This document shows, one piece after another, positions 1-8,388 of a stretch of 64,000 bases of DNA. Source of the stretch: a virus. The DNA lies in the IMG/VR virus record IMGVR_UViG_3300042520_001980, positions 62,001-126,000 of that record. One strand, written 5' to 3'. The notes below the pieces were generated by a model that worked only from the letters and a program-made list of their open reading frames with translations, was not told the origin of the DNA and did not search any database. How positions within the stretch are numbered: position 1 is the first letter of the stretch; the number at the start of each line of letters is the position of its first letter. Position numbers and translations under genes: made by a program.

Positions 1-546
1 GGTGCTGCTCATGAAGCCCAGCACGTTCTCGTGGATGAGATTGTTCATCGCCCAGTTGCGCCACTGGTTGAAGTCCGGCTGCATCTCCAGAATTACAAAG
101 CGATTGCGGAGAGGAGCAGACAGCGGATTGACGTGAGCCTTGTGGCTGGACTTGTTGCCGCAGGCCACGATCCACCAGCCGTCACCGAGCTTGTGCGGAC
201 CACAGCGACGATCCAGGATGAACTGCAGTGCCGCATTCTGGACGCTGGGGTCGGCGGTGTTCAGCTCGTCGAAGAGAATGATGCCCTTGCCGTCCTTTGG
301 CAGGAAGTCGGGCTTGGCCCACTCGACACTGAACTCGGAGCCGTCTCCCTTGCGATTGACGACCGGCATGCCGCGCATGTCGACAGGCTCGAGCATGCTG
401 AGTCGGACGTCCTTGACCTCGTCGCCATCGGCAGCAGCCTTGCAGATCTCGGACTTGCCGATGCCGGGACCACCGAAGATGAGCAGAGGGACATTTGCGT
501 TACGATACTGCTTGAGCTTTTCTACGTAGTTGATTGATGCGGCCAT
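1..546 (-). CDS. MoxR-type AAA+ ATPase, C-terminus beyond left edge
   Basis: The first 182 residues are in the window and the reading frame is open to the left edge, so the gene is partial. It has a Walker A motif GGPGIGKS (residues 25-32) and a Walker B motif IILFDE (D93, E94), in the arrangement of MoxR/CbbQ-type AAA+ proteins. These commonly remodel partner proteins, often with a VWA-domain protein, which I cannot look for outside the window. The ATG start is preceded by AAGGA about 10 bases away. The fold is clear; the role in this phage is inference. Confidence 0.85.
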   Translation of the reverse strand, partial: MAASINYVEKLKQYRNANVPLLIFGGPGIGKSEICKAAADGDEVKDVRLSMLEPVDMRGMPVVNRKGDGSEFSVEWAKPDFLPKDGKGIILFDELNTADPSVQNAALQFILDRRCGPHKLGDGWWIVACGNKSSHKAHVNPLSAPLRNRFVILEMQPDFNQWRNWAMNNLIHENVLGFMSST

Positions 547-570
547 TTTCGTGTTTTCCTTGATTTAAAC

Positions 571-828
571 TCAATAGACGTGGTAGGTGAAGTCTTCCGG
601 AACCCAGTTGGAGGTGGGGATCAACGTCCCCTCTAGCAAGAGGAAGTAGTGCTCTTCGTTCTTTTGTTCTTTGTACTGATCTACGTACTCCTTTGCCTGC
701 TCCTTGGAGGTCATCGGCAGTATCAGATGAGGAGACTTTTCTTTATCCCAGTGATACGGTATTTGCAGCAGCCACAGGCTACTCTTTTTACTGTTGGTCT
801 TCGCCGTCGTCGGTTCCGTCATCGTCAT
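571..828 (-). CDS. Hypothetical protein, 85 aa
   Basis: Not recognised. It is a small soluble protein with an aromatic-rich C-terminus and no membrane segment. The start is well placed, with AGGAG 5 bases before ATG. It begins inside the last 41 bases of the upstream gene, which suggests coupled translation. Confidence 0.7.
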   Translation of the reverse strand: MTMTEPTTAKTNSKKSSLWLLQIPYHWDKEKSPHLILPMTSKEQAKEYVDQYKEQKNEEHYFLLLEGTLIPTSNWVPEDFTYHVY

Positions 829-1237
829 TTGCTCCTGTGTCCTTGATGATGGAGATCAGCGTATCGCAGGTCTCCAGGAAATAAGCACATTCTTTGGTGT
901 AGTTCAGGCTGCTGATCGGAGACTTAGAGGTAGTGGTGTACACTCCTGCCACGTTGATCAGCAGCTGCTCGTCGGTATCCAGACCCTCCCAGGTTTTGTA
1001 CTGCGAGTTGCTGGACACAAATGACTCCTTGACAAAGCCAGAACTGAAGATACCCATGCCAAAGAACTCGACCAGCCGGTCGACGTTCTCTATGCGGATA
1101 TGCTGGCCATTGGTTCCCTGGATGACTCTATCGTAGGTGTGGGGATCCAGGCCGGTCACCTTTTGAATCTGTTCGACCGGCATCACCTTAGCCTTGTCAA
1201 GAGCTCTGATCACGTGTGCAATGTAGTTTGAAAGCAT
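788..1237 (-). CDS. Hypothetical protein with acidic tail, 149 aa
   Basis: Not recognised. The N-terminal part (residues 1-60) is helical, with a LDPHTYDRVIQG stretch loosely like a helix-turn-helix repressor. The last 15 residues are mostly Asp, Glu and Gln. It is the first gene after the hairpin at 1289-1334 and overlaps the next gene by 41 bases. A DNA-binding role is only a guess. Confidence 0.7.
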   Translation of the reverse strand: MLSNYIAHVIRALDKAKVMPVEQIQKVTGLDPHTYDRVIQGTNGQHIRIENVDRLVEFFGMGIFSSGFVKESFVSSNSQYKTWEGLDTDEQLLINVAGVYTTTSKSPISSLNYTKECAYFLETCDTLISIIKDTGANDDDGTDDGEDQQ

Positions 1238-1288
1238 GATGTCCTTTGATTGCTAAAAGCAGGGTAGTACCTGCGGTTAAGAGACAAA

Positions 1289-1334
1289 ACCTACCCGGGA
1301 CCACCTGTAATCAGCAGGTGGTCCCGGGATAGGT
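1289..1334 (-). terminator. Strong hairpin, probable rho-independent terminator
   Basis: Perfect 14-bp arms CCCGGGACCACCTG (1294-1307) and its complement (1315-1328) flank a 7-base loop. The stem extends by 5 bp (ACCTA/TAGGT) after a one-base bulge. Read leftwards, the stem is followed by TTTGTCTCTT, a moderate U-tract. It lies between the 1359-2429 gene and the next gene in the transcription direction. Confidence 0.65.
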
Positions 1335-1358
1335 GGGGTGTCAATAATCGTGTTAGGA

Positions 1359-2429
1359 TTATGATGTGACAGCTGCCGGCGTCGAGGGTTTGACCTCAAC
1401 TATCTCCGGCGGCTTTTGCCTGGGTGCGGTTTCGGCAGGATGCATCTGCTGCCGAAGTTCATCCAACACAGGCATCTTGAACCCCAGCTGTTCAGCCGGA
1501 ATGTGCTTCTTGTACTTTAGCTGGTAGGTGTCCATCCTACGCGCCATCAAGAAGCATTCCTCATGCTCTGGCACCGAGTAGTTGTCCTGATCGACAACGA
1601 ACCAGGGCACGGAATTCCGGAAGTCTCGCTCTTGCTCACGAGACAACAGCTTAGGCAGGGACTTCTGATCTATTCCCAGCATTTCGAGTGGATGCTCGAT
1701 CATGTCGGAAATGATCTTGATTAGCTGTCCAAGCATACCGCTCTTCTTGCTGATATCCATCATCAGGATATCAGGCCGGCATCCCGCATTGGCGTACATC
1801 TGCCAAGGAGTTAGCCCGTACGCCTTCTGGATCAGATCCCTGACTCTGACATGAGTCGGAGTCATGATTCCGCCCATACCCGAGCAGATGAAGCTCAGGA
1901 AGGGCTCTATGGCATTGGTGGCGGTATCCACCCCCTGCCGAGGAACCCACAACATGGGTTCGTTGCAGTAAAGCCTGTTGTTACAACAGGCCTCGTCGAT
2001 TAGGTGAACCTTGTACGCCAGAACACCTAGTGCTGGAACGCCAGAACAAACCATGCGGGCAGCATTTGCTGCTTCGCTGTTTTTGGTCTGGACCAGCTGG
2101 GCCAGATCGACTTCTTCGCCGTCGAAGATCCACCGAGGCTCGAAGTCCTCGATGTCGACTGCGAACTCCACGCTGGTGCTGAAATCCAGATGGCGATTGC
2201 TGCCTTCGCACCAGTGGTGCAGTAGGCAGAACATCTGACTTACAGTCCCATCCTGCATGCGCATGATTAGCGCACATGCCGTGGTATCGGCTGGTCCGAT
2301 GAACAGGGAATTCCTATTCCGGAACCTCTCGGAATAAGTTGGTCCCCATTCGTTGATGTAGCCGTAGGCTTTGGTTATTGCCACAGGCTCGTTGACGACT
2401 GCTTCCTTGCAGTGCCTCATTTCATACAC
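1359..2429 (-). CDS. Hypothetical protein, 356 aa
   Basis: Not recognised. It is a soluble protein with a paired-cysteine segment near residue 150 (ACCNN) and a proline-rich, probably disordered last 30 residues. There is no signal peptide or membrane segment. It starts with ATG after AAGGGG, only 11 bases downstream of a canonical terminator, and is followed by another strong hairpin, so it is probably a monocistronic unit. Expression would need read-through or regulated termination. Confidence 0.75.
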   Translation of the reverse strand: MYEMRHCKEAVVNEPVAITKAYGYINEWGPTYSERFRNRNSLFIGPADTTACALIMRMQDGTVSQMFCLLHHWCEGSNRHLDFSTSVEFAVDIEDFEPRWIFDGEEVDLAQLVQTKNSEAANAARMVCSGVPALGVLAYKVHLIDEACCNNRLYCNEPMLWVPRQGVDTATNAIEPFLSFICSGMGGIMTPTHVRVRDLIQKAYGLTPWQMYANAGCRPDILMMDISKKSGMLGQLIKIISDMIEHPLEMLGIDQKSLPKLLSREQERDFRNSVPWFVVDQDNYSVPEHEECFLMARRMDTYQLKYKKHIPAEQLGFKMPVLDELRQQMHPAETAPRQKPPEIVEVKPSTPAAVTS

Positions 2430-2440
2430 CCCTTACAAGT

Positions 2441-2466
2441 AAAAACCGCCGACTGCAGATCGGCGG
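2441..2466 (-). terminator. Rho-independent terminator
   Basis: Arms CCGCCGA (2446-2452) and TCGGCGG (2460-2466) flank a 7-base loop. Leftwards the stem runs directly into TTTTT (2445-2441). This is a canonical terminator for the 3784-2543 gene series, yet it ends only 11 bases before the ATG of the next gene. Confidence 0.85.
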
Positions 2467-2542
2467 AGGTTCTTTTGGCATCCGTGCACCATGACCGGTT
2501 CATGGCGAAACGGTACCAAGATATTTTAACTCATTTATGGGC

Positions 2543-2803
2543 TTATTTAAGCGCCGGAGTATCCACGTCTAGCTTGCGCGGTTCGCCTAGATCTTCCAGT
2601 ACCAGCTTGCCGGTATCGGTTGCCTTGAGCCTATACCTATGCAGCCACTTTCCGTTATTACTGGTACTGGTGACTACGCATACCATGGCACTCTTTGACT
2701 TGCCGTAGAACGCCGGCTCTACGATCATCGCTATGCCCTTGCTATCCTTGGGAAACGAGGACTCTGCTTCCATCGGATCTGTTTCGTGAAAGTTGATTCT
2801 CAT
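2543..2803 (-). CDS. Hypothetical protein, 86 aa
   Basis: Not recognised. It is predicted to be a mostly beta small protein. Its ATG overlaps the stop of the upstream gene (ATGA, 2800-2803), so translation is probably coupled. It is the last gene before the terminator at 2441-2466. Confidence 0.75.
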   Translation of the reverse strand: MRINFHETDPMEAESSFPKDSKGIAMIVEPAFYGKSKSAMVCVVTSTSNNGKWLHRYRLKATDTGKLVLEDLGEPRKLDVDTPALK

Positions 2804-3447
2804 ATTACTTCTCTCAGCTTCTTGAACAGGGCTGCAGCTTCTCCTGCGCCGGGGCCATTTCTAGCTACGTAGACACAGCTAAACGGAGGTCCGTTCTTCT
2901 GGTTAAGGTATAGCCTGCCAGAAAGGTTAGACGGCATGAAGAATGTGATGGGTACAAATTCCTTTATACCGACCACCTGCATGGTCTGCAGTTTTACGGG
3001 ATCTCGTACCTCGATGTCTTCCGGTTCACAGCCGTATAGAATCTTTTCTCCTTCTGCATTCTGCGCCAACCATTTTGAATTGGTCAGCCAGTGCTTGAAG
3101 TGAGGCCAATCTTCCTTCGGCATGCCGTGCAGAAACCGGCTCCAACCTGGCTCAGGGGTTGCAAATCCCACCGGCGGCATGACGTCCTCCACCAATAGAG
3201 GTTCAGGCAGTACAAAATGCATTATTCGAAGCTGCTTGTTGAACTCCTTTGCATAGAGCTCAAAAAGACTAACTGGAATACGCAGGTACATGTGCAAAGT
3301 GTTTACAAAGAAAAGATCGTAATCTTTGGTCCAACTTTGCAGCTCGTCCTTTGGAGCGACGGCATCCTCCAGCACCAGCTCCGTACTCATTGGAGCCAAT
3401 GCGGCAGCAGCCGGCGTGAACACTCTATTGGTGGAGGAGTCGGACAT
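2800..3447 (-). CDS. Hypothetical protein, 215 aa
   Basis: Not recognised. The N-terminal 30 residues are Ala/Ser/Thr-rich and probably flexible; the rest looks globular and aromatic-rich. The Shine-Dalgarno site is weak, and an internal ATG at 3390 is a possible alternative start. It is followed by a coupled small gene. Confidence 0.7.
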   Translation of the reverse strand: MSDSSTNRVFTPAAAALAPMSTELVLEDAVAPKDELQSWTKDYDLFFVNTLHMYLRIPVSLFELYAKEFNKQLRIMHFVLPEPLLVEDVMPPVGFATPEPGWSRFLHGMPKEDWPHFKHWLTNSKWLAQNAEGEKILYGCEPEDIEVRDPVKLQTMQVVGIKEFVPITFFMPSNLSGRLYLNQKNGPPFSCVYVARNGPGAGEAAALFKKLREVI

Positions 3448-3451
3448 GCTT

Positions 3452-3784
3452 TTATTCGCCTGCGCCGACTACTTCAAGCGAAGGGCTAGCTGCGCTCTTC
3501 TCCTGAGTAGAGGCCTGAGGTGCCTGATCTGCCTCCTGCTGAGCCTTCATTAGCAGCAGCTGAAGGTTGTTGTGAATGACTCGGAGGGAAGCCAAGGTAT
3601 CAGATGCGTCCTGGCCACTGAGCACAAAGCTCTGCGTGGTGTCATGCATGATCCCCAGTTGGGTACGGACCTTGGTGGTCACCTTGACCTCCAGCAGTTC
3701 ACCTTCTCCCTCTGGATTGGGAATGCGCGTAAACGTGGTGCTTTCGTTGAGCAACGATACTTGCTTAGAAACAGTCTCTGCCAT
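3452..3784 (-). CDS. Hypothetical protein, 110 aa
   Basis: Not recognised. I chose the ATG of MAETVSKQ because AAGGA lies about 8 bases upstream; the longer frame back to 3844 would run deep into the RuvC-like gene. The C-terminal third is Ala/Gln/Ser-rich and probably disordered. It overlaps the 3' end of the RuvC-like gene by 20 bases. Confidence 0.7.
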   Translation of the reverse strand: MAETVSKQVSLLNESTTFTRIPNPEGEGELLEVKVTTKVRTQLGIMHDTTQSFVLSGQDASDTLASLRVIHNNLQLLLMKAQQEADQAPQASTQEKSAASPSLEVVGAGE

Positions 3785-4361
3785 TTTTAAGTTCCTTGTA
3801 GGATTTGGTGGTGGTTGCTGCCATGTAGACGGACAGCGCGTCATATACGTGTTCGTTGCGCCCTTCCAGGACTTGACCTCTCTTGCCTACTATCCAACCG
3901 TCAAAGGTTGGAAACTTGGCACGCATGGCTTTCTTTACATCCTGTTTACTAGCGGCGCTAACTCCTGTAGCTGCCTTCTTGGCTTCAAAGGGAGTAACTA
4001 GCGTGACTGGAGTCCTAAACCCGTCTATTACAGCGCAAGCGGCACCCCTGGCTAAGGCCATGCTTTTGGCTGCCTGTGCGCTCTTGGATCCTCCGGTTGG
4101 ACACTCTATGAATATATGGCATGGAGACCATCTCATGAGTGCCTGCTCCAGCGATCTGACGAGTTCGGTAACTCTTCTCCATTCGTCGTCCGAGACCTTC
4201 ATCTTGCCTTTCCGCATAGTGGCTTTGTCCGACTTCTCTGTGTGGATCGTATCCACCCAGAGGAGGTCGTCTTTGTCCGGACTAAGCGCAAGAACAGCGA
4301 CTCCGGTATTAGCCAGAGCCAGGTCGAGGCAAACGATATGGGGAAGGGTTTTGTCAGTCAT
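3765..4361 (-). CDS. RuvC-like Holliday-junction resolvase
   Basis: RNase H-fold nuclease of the RuvC type, expected to resolve branched DNA during recombination and before packaging. The acidic residues fall where the family needs them: D13 in IVCLDLALANTG, E86 in HIFIECPTGG, and D174 in EHVYDALSVYMAA. The length (198 aa) is close to bacterial RuvC. It is coupled to the upstream gene by a 1-base TGATG overlap. The family is fairly certain; the exact DNA substrate is inferred. Confidence 0.85.
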   Translation of the reverse strand: MTDKTLPHIVCLDLALANTGVAVLALSPDKDDLLWVDTIHTEKSDKATMRKGKMKVSDDEWRRVTELVRSLEQALMRWSPCHIFIECPTGGSKSAQAAKSMALARGAACAVIDGFRTPVTLVTPFEAKKAATGVSAASKQDVKKAMRAKFPTFDGWIVGKRGQVLEGRNEHVYDALSVYMAATTTKSYKELKNGRDCF

Positions 4362-4810
4362 CAGTCGACATCTTCGTCGTCTGCTTCGTTCGTGTCAATT
4401 TTGAAGTCGTCAGATTCCGGTGGTTTCATCGGATTGTTTGGCTTCAAGTAGTTGAAGAAGTCCTTTAAATCCTTCTCTGGATTGAAGCTAAAGCTTACCC
4501 AGTCCGGAGGTCCTCCAAAGTTGGCGCCTTGGATATTGATGTGGCCGGAGGGAATGTTTAAATCCTTGTTCTCGGTCATCTTTCCAAACACCTTGTTTGG
4601 CGGAGCAATCTCCATGACGATGTCCATCAGGGCACTGGGGCATGGTTTCTCTGCAATGATCTGCGGATTGAGAGAAATCCAAATGGGTGCATCGCTTATG
4701 GGAATGCCTGTATAGGCGATCTGAGATCCCAGGGTATGCTGCTCTACGATGTAGCCTAGCTGGCCATTTTCATTTACAGCAAACTTTCCTACGTGGGTTT
4801 CTGCGGTCAT
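4361..4810 (-). CDS. Hypothetical protein with acidic tail, 149 aa
   Basis: Not recognised. It is predicted to be beta-rich, and the last 20 residues are strongly acidic, as often seen in DNA-mimicking or partner-docking tails. It lies directly upstream of the RuvC-like gene and overlaps both neighbours by 1-4 bases, so it belongs to the same translational unit. Confidence 0.75.
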   Translation of the reverse strand: MTAETHVGKFAVNENGQLGYIVEQHTLGSQIAYTGIPISDAPIWISLNPQIIAEKPCPSALMDIVMEIAPPNKVFGKMTENKDLNIPSGHINIQGANFGGPPDWVSFSFNPEKDLKDFFNYLKPNNPMKPPESDDFKIDTNEADDEDVD

Positions 4811-5313
4811 TCCAATCCTCTGTTGAAAGACTTGAGTACGTTTTCGGCAGCATTGTTAACCGGCGAGTCCATGTACTGCTTGAAGTCGCTGACACGGGCA
4901 ATGGCGGCTTGATGCCACATTCTAACCATGATGTCGCCCAGGTTCTTGAGAACCCAGGTACGTGCCTGCCATGACAGGTTGGTAAAACCCGAAGCCTTGT
5001 ATGCGTCCTCGGGAGTAGCGTGGTGCAAGCCCTCGCGAGACAGCACGTATCGTAGGGCCAGCACTGCCTTGCCCATCTCTTCCTCGGAGATCTGCAGCGT
5101 CTGAGTAGACGTGTAGGTATCCACATGCTGAATCAGATTGCACATGCCTACGAAAGCACCAGGCACACAGTTGATCATGTCGTGCTGAGGAACATAGCTC
5201 TCATTGGCAGACATGACTCCGCGTGGGCTAACAGAGAGCATGTGTCTCGGGTTGAACGGCAGAGCCATGTTGACTGGGATGTCTAGGCTTCTTCGGAAAT
5301 CGTCTTCGGACAT
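4807..5313 (-). CDS. Hypothetical protein, 168 aa
   Basis: Not recognised. It is largely helical, with no membrane segment. It starts within the 3' end of the 5283-6209 gene (31-base overlap) and ends in an ATGA overlap with the next gene. It is part of the GroES-to-RuvC operon. Confidence 0.7.
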   Translation of the reverse strand: MSEDDFRRSLDIPVNMALPFNPRHMLSVSPRGVMSANESYVPQHDMINCVPGAFVGMCNLIQHVDTYTSTQTLQISEEEMGKAVLALRYVLSREGLHHATPEDAYKASGFTNLSWQARTWVLKNLGDIMVRMWHQAAIARVSDFKQYMDSPVNNAAENVLKSFNRGLE

Positions 5314-6209
5314 AGGTTCTTTCCTTGAATGGTGATGCTTACACTAGCAGGCAGTTGAACTTCAGTGTTAGGTTGAGTACCTCTAGGGCACGAATCATAC
5401 CCAACCCAGCATTTGGAGCAATCCGTTGTAAGAAATCTTATGCAATTTTTCTTACGGTCTTGCATCAGCTTAAGGTTGAACTTCTTCTGTTTTGGCGTAG
5501 CTCGCAGCAACCCAACTGAATTATCTTTTATGTTGAGCCTTGCGGTAGTGTGCCCAACGTGAGGCTCAAACTGCAACAACGGAATGGAGTCTGGATATAC
5601 CAACATTTGCATCTGAACTGCTTGCCGGGGATCTGCCAGCTTTATGCGCTGCTTGTCCACCTTGTAGCAGGCTCCCACGGCATAAGACATGCGACTGAAG
5701 GACTTAGGTACCTTCATGTACATATCAAATCCAGCGGCAGGTCCGTCCAAGACTTTCAGGCGGTAGCAGCCTAGGACGTTAGTAGGGTCTTCCAGATGCT
5801 CGGCTATGGCGCAGCTCATCCAGCCCAGCTCTTCAGGCTTGCCGGAGTAGAGCAGTACCGTCCGCTCCTTTGCCAGCTTTCTATTGCCGGCCACCTGCCA
5901 ACAGATAAGGTCCTGGATTCTCTTGGTTATAAGGCAGTTGAGAAAGGGCTGTAGCAGACCTCGGCCTATCTCAGGTTCGCAGCCTGTTACCTCTCTCATT
6001 GCCCGTATCAGAGCTGCCAGGTTCTCCTGGCTCAAAGGCTTACCTATCAGCTGCAGCTTTTTTCTAGCTATAATGTTCTGCATGGCCGTCAAGACCTCGA
6101 TGCACTGGTCTGGACGGTTATAGACAGGCTTTTTTGGAGGCTTGAAACTGCCCTCCATATCGGCCAACTTGTAGTCCTTGCTGACCGGCATGAAAGTCTT
6201 GTTGTACAT
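5283..6209 (-). CDS. Hypothetical protein with C-terminal Cys cluster, 308 aa
   Basis: Not recognised. The C-terminal part holds four cysteines (CIRF..DCSKCW...SC) that could bind zinc. The start is the ATG at 6209, sharing TGATG with the end of the GroES-like gene; a TTG one codon earlier is possible. The basic stretch before the Cys cluster (PKQKKFNLK) would fit nucleic-acid binding, but this is inference. Confidence 0.75.
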   Translation of the reverse strand: MYNKTFMPVSKDYKLADMEGSFKPPKKPVYNRPDQCIEVLTAMQNIIARKKLQLIGKPLSQENLAALIRAMREVTGCEPEIGRGLLQPFLNCLITKRIQDLICWQVAGNRKLAKERTVLLYSGKPEELGWMSCAIAEHLEDPTNVLGCYRLKVLDGPAAGFDMYMKVPKSFSRMSYAVGACYKVDKQRIKLADPRQAVQMQMLVYPDSIPLLQFEPHVGHTTARLNIKDNSVGLLRATPKQKKFNLKLMQDRKKNCIRFLTTDCSKCWVGYDSCPRGTQPNTEVQLPASVSITIQGKNLCPKTISEEA

Positions 6210-6538
6210 CAAGGCTCCAATACGCCTAGGATCTCCCCTATGCGCATGATCAGATATCCCTCAGGCATGGGAATTTCCGAGCCTGCAAATGCGCTAAACA
6301 GAACCTCGTCTCCTACCTTGATGTCTGGAATAGGCAACTTGTTGGCCTTTAGATTGCTGCAGTTGCCTACCTTGATCACGGTGCCTCGCTTGGACTGATA
6401 GTCCTTGCGATCTTCCGGAACGATAATTCCAGCCGTTGTGGTTTCAGGGGCCTTCCACTTTCGGATGACCACCATGTCCTGCAGGGGCTGAAAGTTGTTT
6501 AGCATTTCCTGCTCTTCAAGTCGTGGGACTATTGCCAT
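6209..6538 (-). CDS. GroES-like co-chaperonin (Cpn10)
   Basis: A 109-residue Cpn10-fold protein. The core LQDMVVIRKW, a mobile-loop region near residues 31-49 with the hydrophobic tripeptide IIV (IVL in E. coli GroES), the RGTVIKVG strand and the DIKVGDEVLF strand all align with GroES. Phage co-chaperonins such as T4 gp31 replace host GroES as the lid of GroEL to fold capsid protein; the same role is inferred here. The start has AAGGA 8 bases upstream. No chaperonin (GroEL) gene is in the window, so it would act with the host one. Confidence 0.9.
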   Translation of the reverse strand: MAIVPRLEEQEMLNNFQPLQDMVVIRKWKAPETTTAGIIVPEDRKDYQSKRGTVIKVGNCSNLKANKLPIPDIKVGDEVLFSAFAGSEIPMPEGYLIMRIGEILGVLEP

Positions 6539-6550
6539 CGGTTTGTTCCT

Positions 6551-7462
6551 TTACGCTGGTTTTGCGTTTTCTGTCTTTACTTCTTTAAGTGTTTTAAAGC
6601 CGTTTTTCTCTCGGATCTTTGCAACCAGCTGCTTGGTGAAGTCAGACTGCACTCTGGAGACCACACCGTCCGGACCAAAGATACGGTCCTTCTCGCTGTC
6701 TGTCATGGACTCCTTGAGTATCTCCACGATTTCGACAACTTCCTTTATGGCTTCGTCGGTGCGCTTGGCTTTAAAAACTTCCCAGCTGATCATTCCAACT
6801 CCAACCAGGAATCCCGCAATCAGCAGCACTGCACCCACCTGGGCTATTTGCTCCATGTAGTACTGCGATGCCGAGGCAAACCCGACCATCAGCAGACCAA
6901 GTAGAACAATGGATGCACCGTACGCCTTATTGAGAAAGAAGGCTACGGCAGCCCCTATTGCAAGTAATGAAAATCCGATTACCCAGAACATCGTTATATA
7001 CCCGTAGAGTTTTTCCAACGCTTTGCCGCGACTAGTCTCGACGGCACTATTGAGCTTAATCAGTTGATCTTCCAGCTGATCGACCTGCTCTACTAAAGTT
7101 TCTAGCTTTTGCGTTTCTTTGTCAAGATCCGCAGCAGCCTCTAGTATGTTGTCTGCCTTGCTGTCTATCTCGTGCAAAGAGTTTATCGCGGAGTCTACGG
7201 CAGGCTTGTGTTCCGGTTCCACGACAGGGTAAACAGTATCCAACGCCTGTACTGCTGTAGCGGACTCTGCGATGATTATCTTGGAGTCCCGCTCAATGTC
7301 CTGCACGTTGTCCTTGGTATTGTCCAATAGAGACTGCAGGCCAGTCGAACTAGACGCAGGCTTGATAGGATCCTTGGGGATCTTAGGTGCGCTTTCACAG
7401 CTGCATAGTACAAATAGCAGAGTCAGCGCCACCCATTTAACGATGCGATTAATGTTGCCCAT
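6551..7462 (-). CDS. Predicted lipoprotein or membrane protein with coiled coil
   Basis: I chose the ATG of MGNINRIVKW because a typical lipoprotein signal follows: a basic start, a hydrophobic stretch and a lipobox-like VLCSC with a candidate lipidated Cys near residue 22. Upstream starts at 7498 and 7561 are possible, and none has a strong ribosome site. A long coiled-coil region (about residues 100-150) precedes three clustered hydrophobic segments and a charged cytoplasmic-looking C-terminus. Function unknown; a role at the cell envelope, such as superinfection exclusion or lysis control, is speculative. Confidence 0.7.
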   Translation of the reverse strand: MGNINRIVKWVALTLLFVLCSCESAPKIPKDPIKPASSSTGLQSLLDNTKDNVQDIERDSKIIIAESATAVQALDTVYPVVEPEHKPAVDSAINSLHEIDSKADNILEAAADLDKETQKLETLVEQVDQLEDQLIKLNSAVETSRGKALEKLYGYITMFWVIGFSLLAIGAAVAFFLNKAYGASIVLLGLLMVGFASASQYYMEQIAQVGAVLLIAGFLVGVGMISWEVFKAKRTDEAIKEVVEIVEILKESMTDSEKDRIFGPDGVVSRVQSDFTKQLVAKIREKNGFKTLKEVKTENAKPA

Positions 7463-7520
7463 AGCAACACTATACCTATGGCTTTGAGAAGTTGCCATTT
7501 GGGTTTTTGCATTAGAATTA

Positions 7521-7958
7521 TTACCTATGCAGCTGCATGCTGAAAACCTCGGCTTTAACAACTACGGACTCTCCATGTCTATCTTCGGCGCATTCGGCAT
7601 TGGCTAGGCCGTCTTCTAGACTTTCTACCAGCTCTTCGGCATCATCGCCATTTTTAAAGACCTGCTCTACGCACCAGTCTTCTAGGACGCCAGTCCTATG
7701 ATTGTTGTATCTAACAACTACTAGGTGTAGAGTTTCTCCAACCTCGGCCTCAAACTCAAGCTCCAGTTCCACAGAGTCTCCTCGCGGTTCCTTAGCCGTA
7801 AGCCGTATAGGATTAAATTCTATGAAGCAGCGTTCTTCGCTATCTTCGTAGTCAAAATCGTCGGAGTCTTCGTCTCTCTCGTCGTCTGAGTCGTCGTCGT
7901 AATCCGGGTCGTCGTTTCTACTTTCAGAGTATTGCAAATAAACAGTGGTGTAAGGCAT
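7521..7958 (-). CDS. Highly acidic hypothetical protein, 145 aa
   Basis: Not recognised. Residues 11-42 are almost entirely Asp, Glu and Ser, followed by a beta-rich domain. Its ribosome site (AAGGAG) and ATG sit in the hairpin at 7939-7982: the start codon is in the loop and the first codons form one arm. Such acidic proteins may mimic DNA, but nothing here proves it. Confidence 0.75.
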   Translation of the reverse strand: MPYTTVYLQYSESRNDDPDYDDDSDDERDEDSDDFDYEDSEERCFIEFNPIRLTAKEPRGDSVELELEFEAEVGETLHLVVVRYNNHRTGVLEDWCVEQVFKNGDDAEELVESLEDGLANAECAEDRHGESVVVKAEVFSMQLHR

Positions 7959-7982
7959 ATTAGCTCCTTACACCACTGTTTA
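7939..7982 (-). promoter_or_regulatory. Hairpin enclosing a translation start
   Basis: Perfect 17-base inverted repeat: TAAACAGTGGTGTAAGG (7939-7955) and its complement (7966-7982), with loop 7956-7965. In the leftward mRNA the 5' arm runs into the Shine-Dalgarno, the loop carries AUG of the acidic protein, and the 3' arm is codons 2-7. Weak U-richness downstream argues against a terminator. It probably controls translation or RNA processing. Confidence 0.75.
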
Positions 7983-8007
7983 CCGCATTTATGAATTTAG
8001 TGCAACT

Positions 8008-8373
8008 TTACTTCTTAGACTTTACCCCGGTCTCTGGCACGAATTGCATTGTTTCGGTAATGCTGGAATCCGACACGCCTCTGACGTACGTCATCGCATA
8101 GGTGGCCACTGCGTACAGGTATCCACCAGAGACAGGCATGCGACGAGTGACACGCTGGAACTTGTTAGCGATCGTCTCGCCAAGTCGATTGTCCGCCCAG
8201 CGCTCTTCGCTAACAGTTTCCCAAACAGATTCTGCTTGCGGCTGCGCCTGAGTTACAGCGTCTGTGATCTGCGACTCAAATGCTGCTTTTTCTGTGGGGC
8301 TCATAACTCCGACATTTGCCTTGAGCGGAGTATTTGCGATATTTCCGGTAGACACTGCTTCAAACTTACTCAT
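8008..8373 (-). CDS. Hypothetical protein, 121 aa
   Basis: Not recognised. It is a small soluble protein starting after a good AAGGA site. It lies directly downstream of the ribonucleotide reductase gene with a 15-base gap, so it is probably co-transcribed with it. A link to nucleotide metabolism is only positional. Confidence 0.7.
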   Translation of the reverse strand: MSKFEAVSTGNIANTPLKANVGVMSPTEKAAFESQITDAVTQAQPQAESVWETVSEERWADNRLGETIANKFQRVTRRMPVSGGYLYAVATYAMTYVRGVSDSSITETMQFVPETGVKSKK

Positions 8374-8388
8374 TGCTTTCCTTTCAAA

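Noticed and set aside
31-537. Open frame of 168 codons on plus at the left edge
   Set aside because: It is the complement of the AAA+ gene, whose minus frame has intact Walker motifs and a ribosome site.
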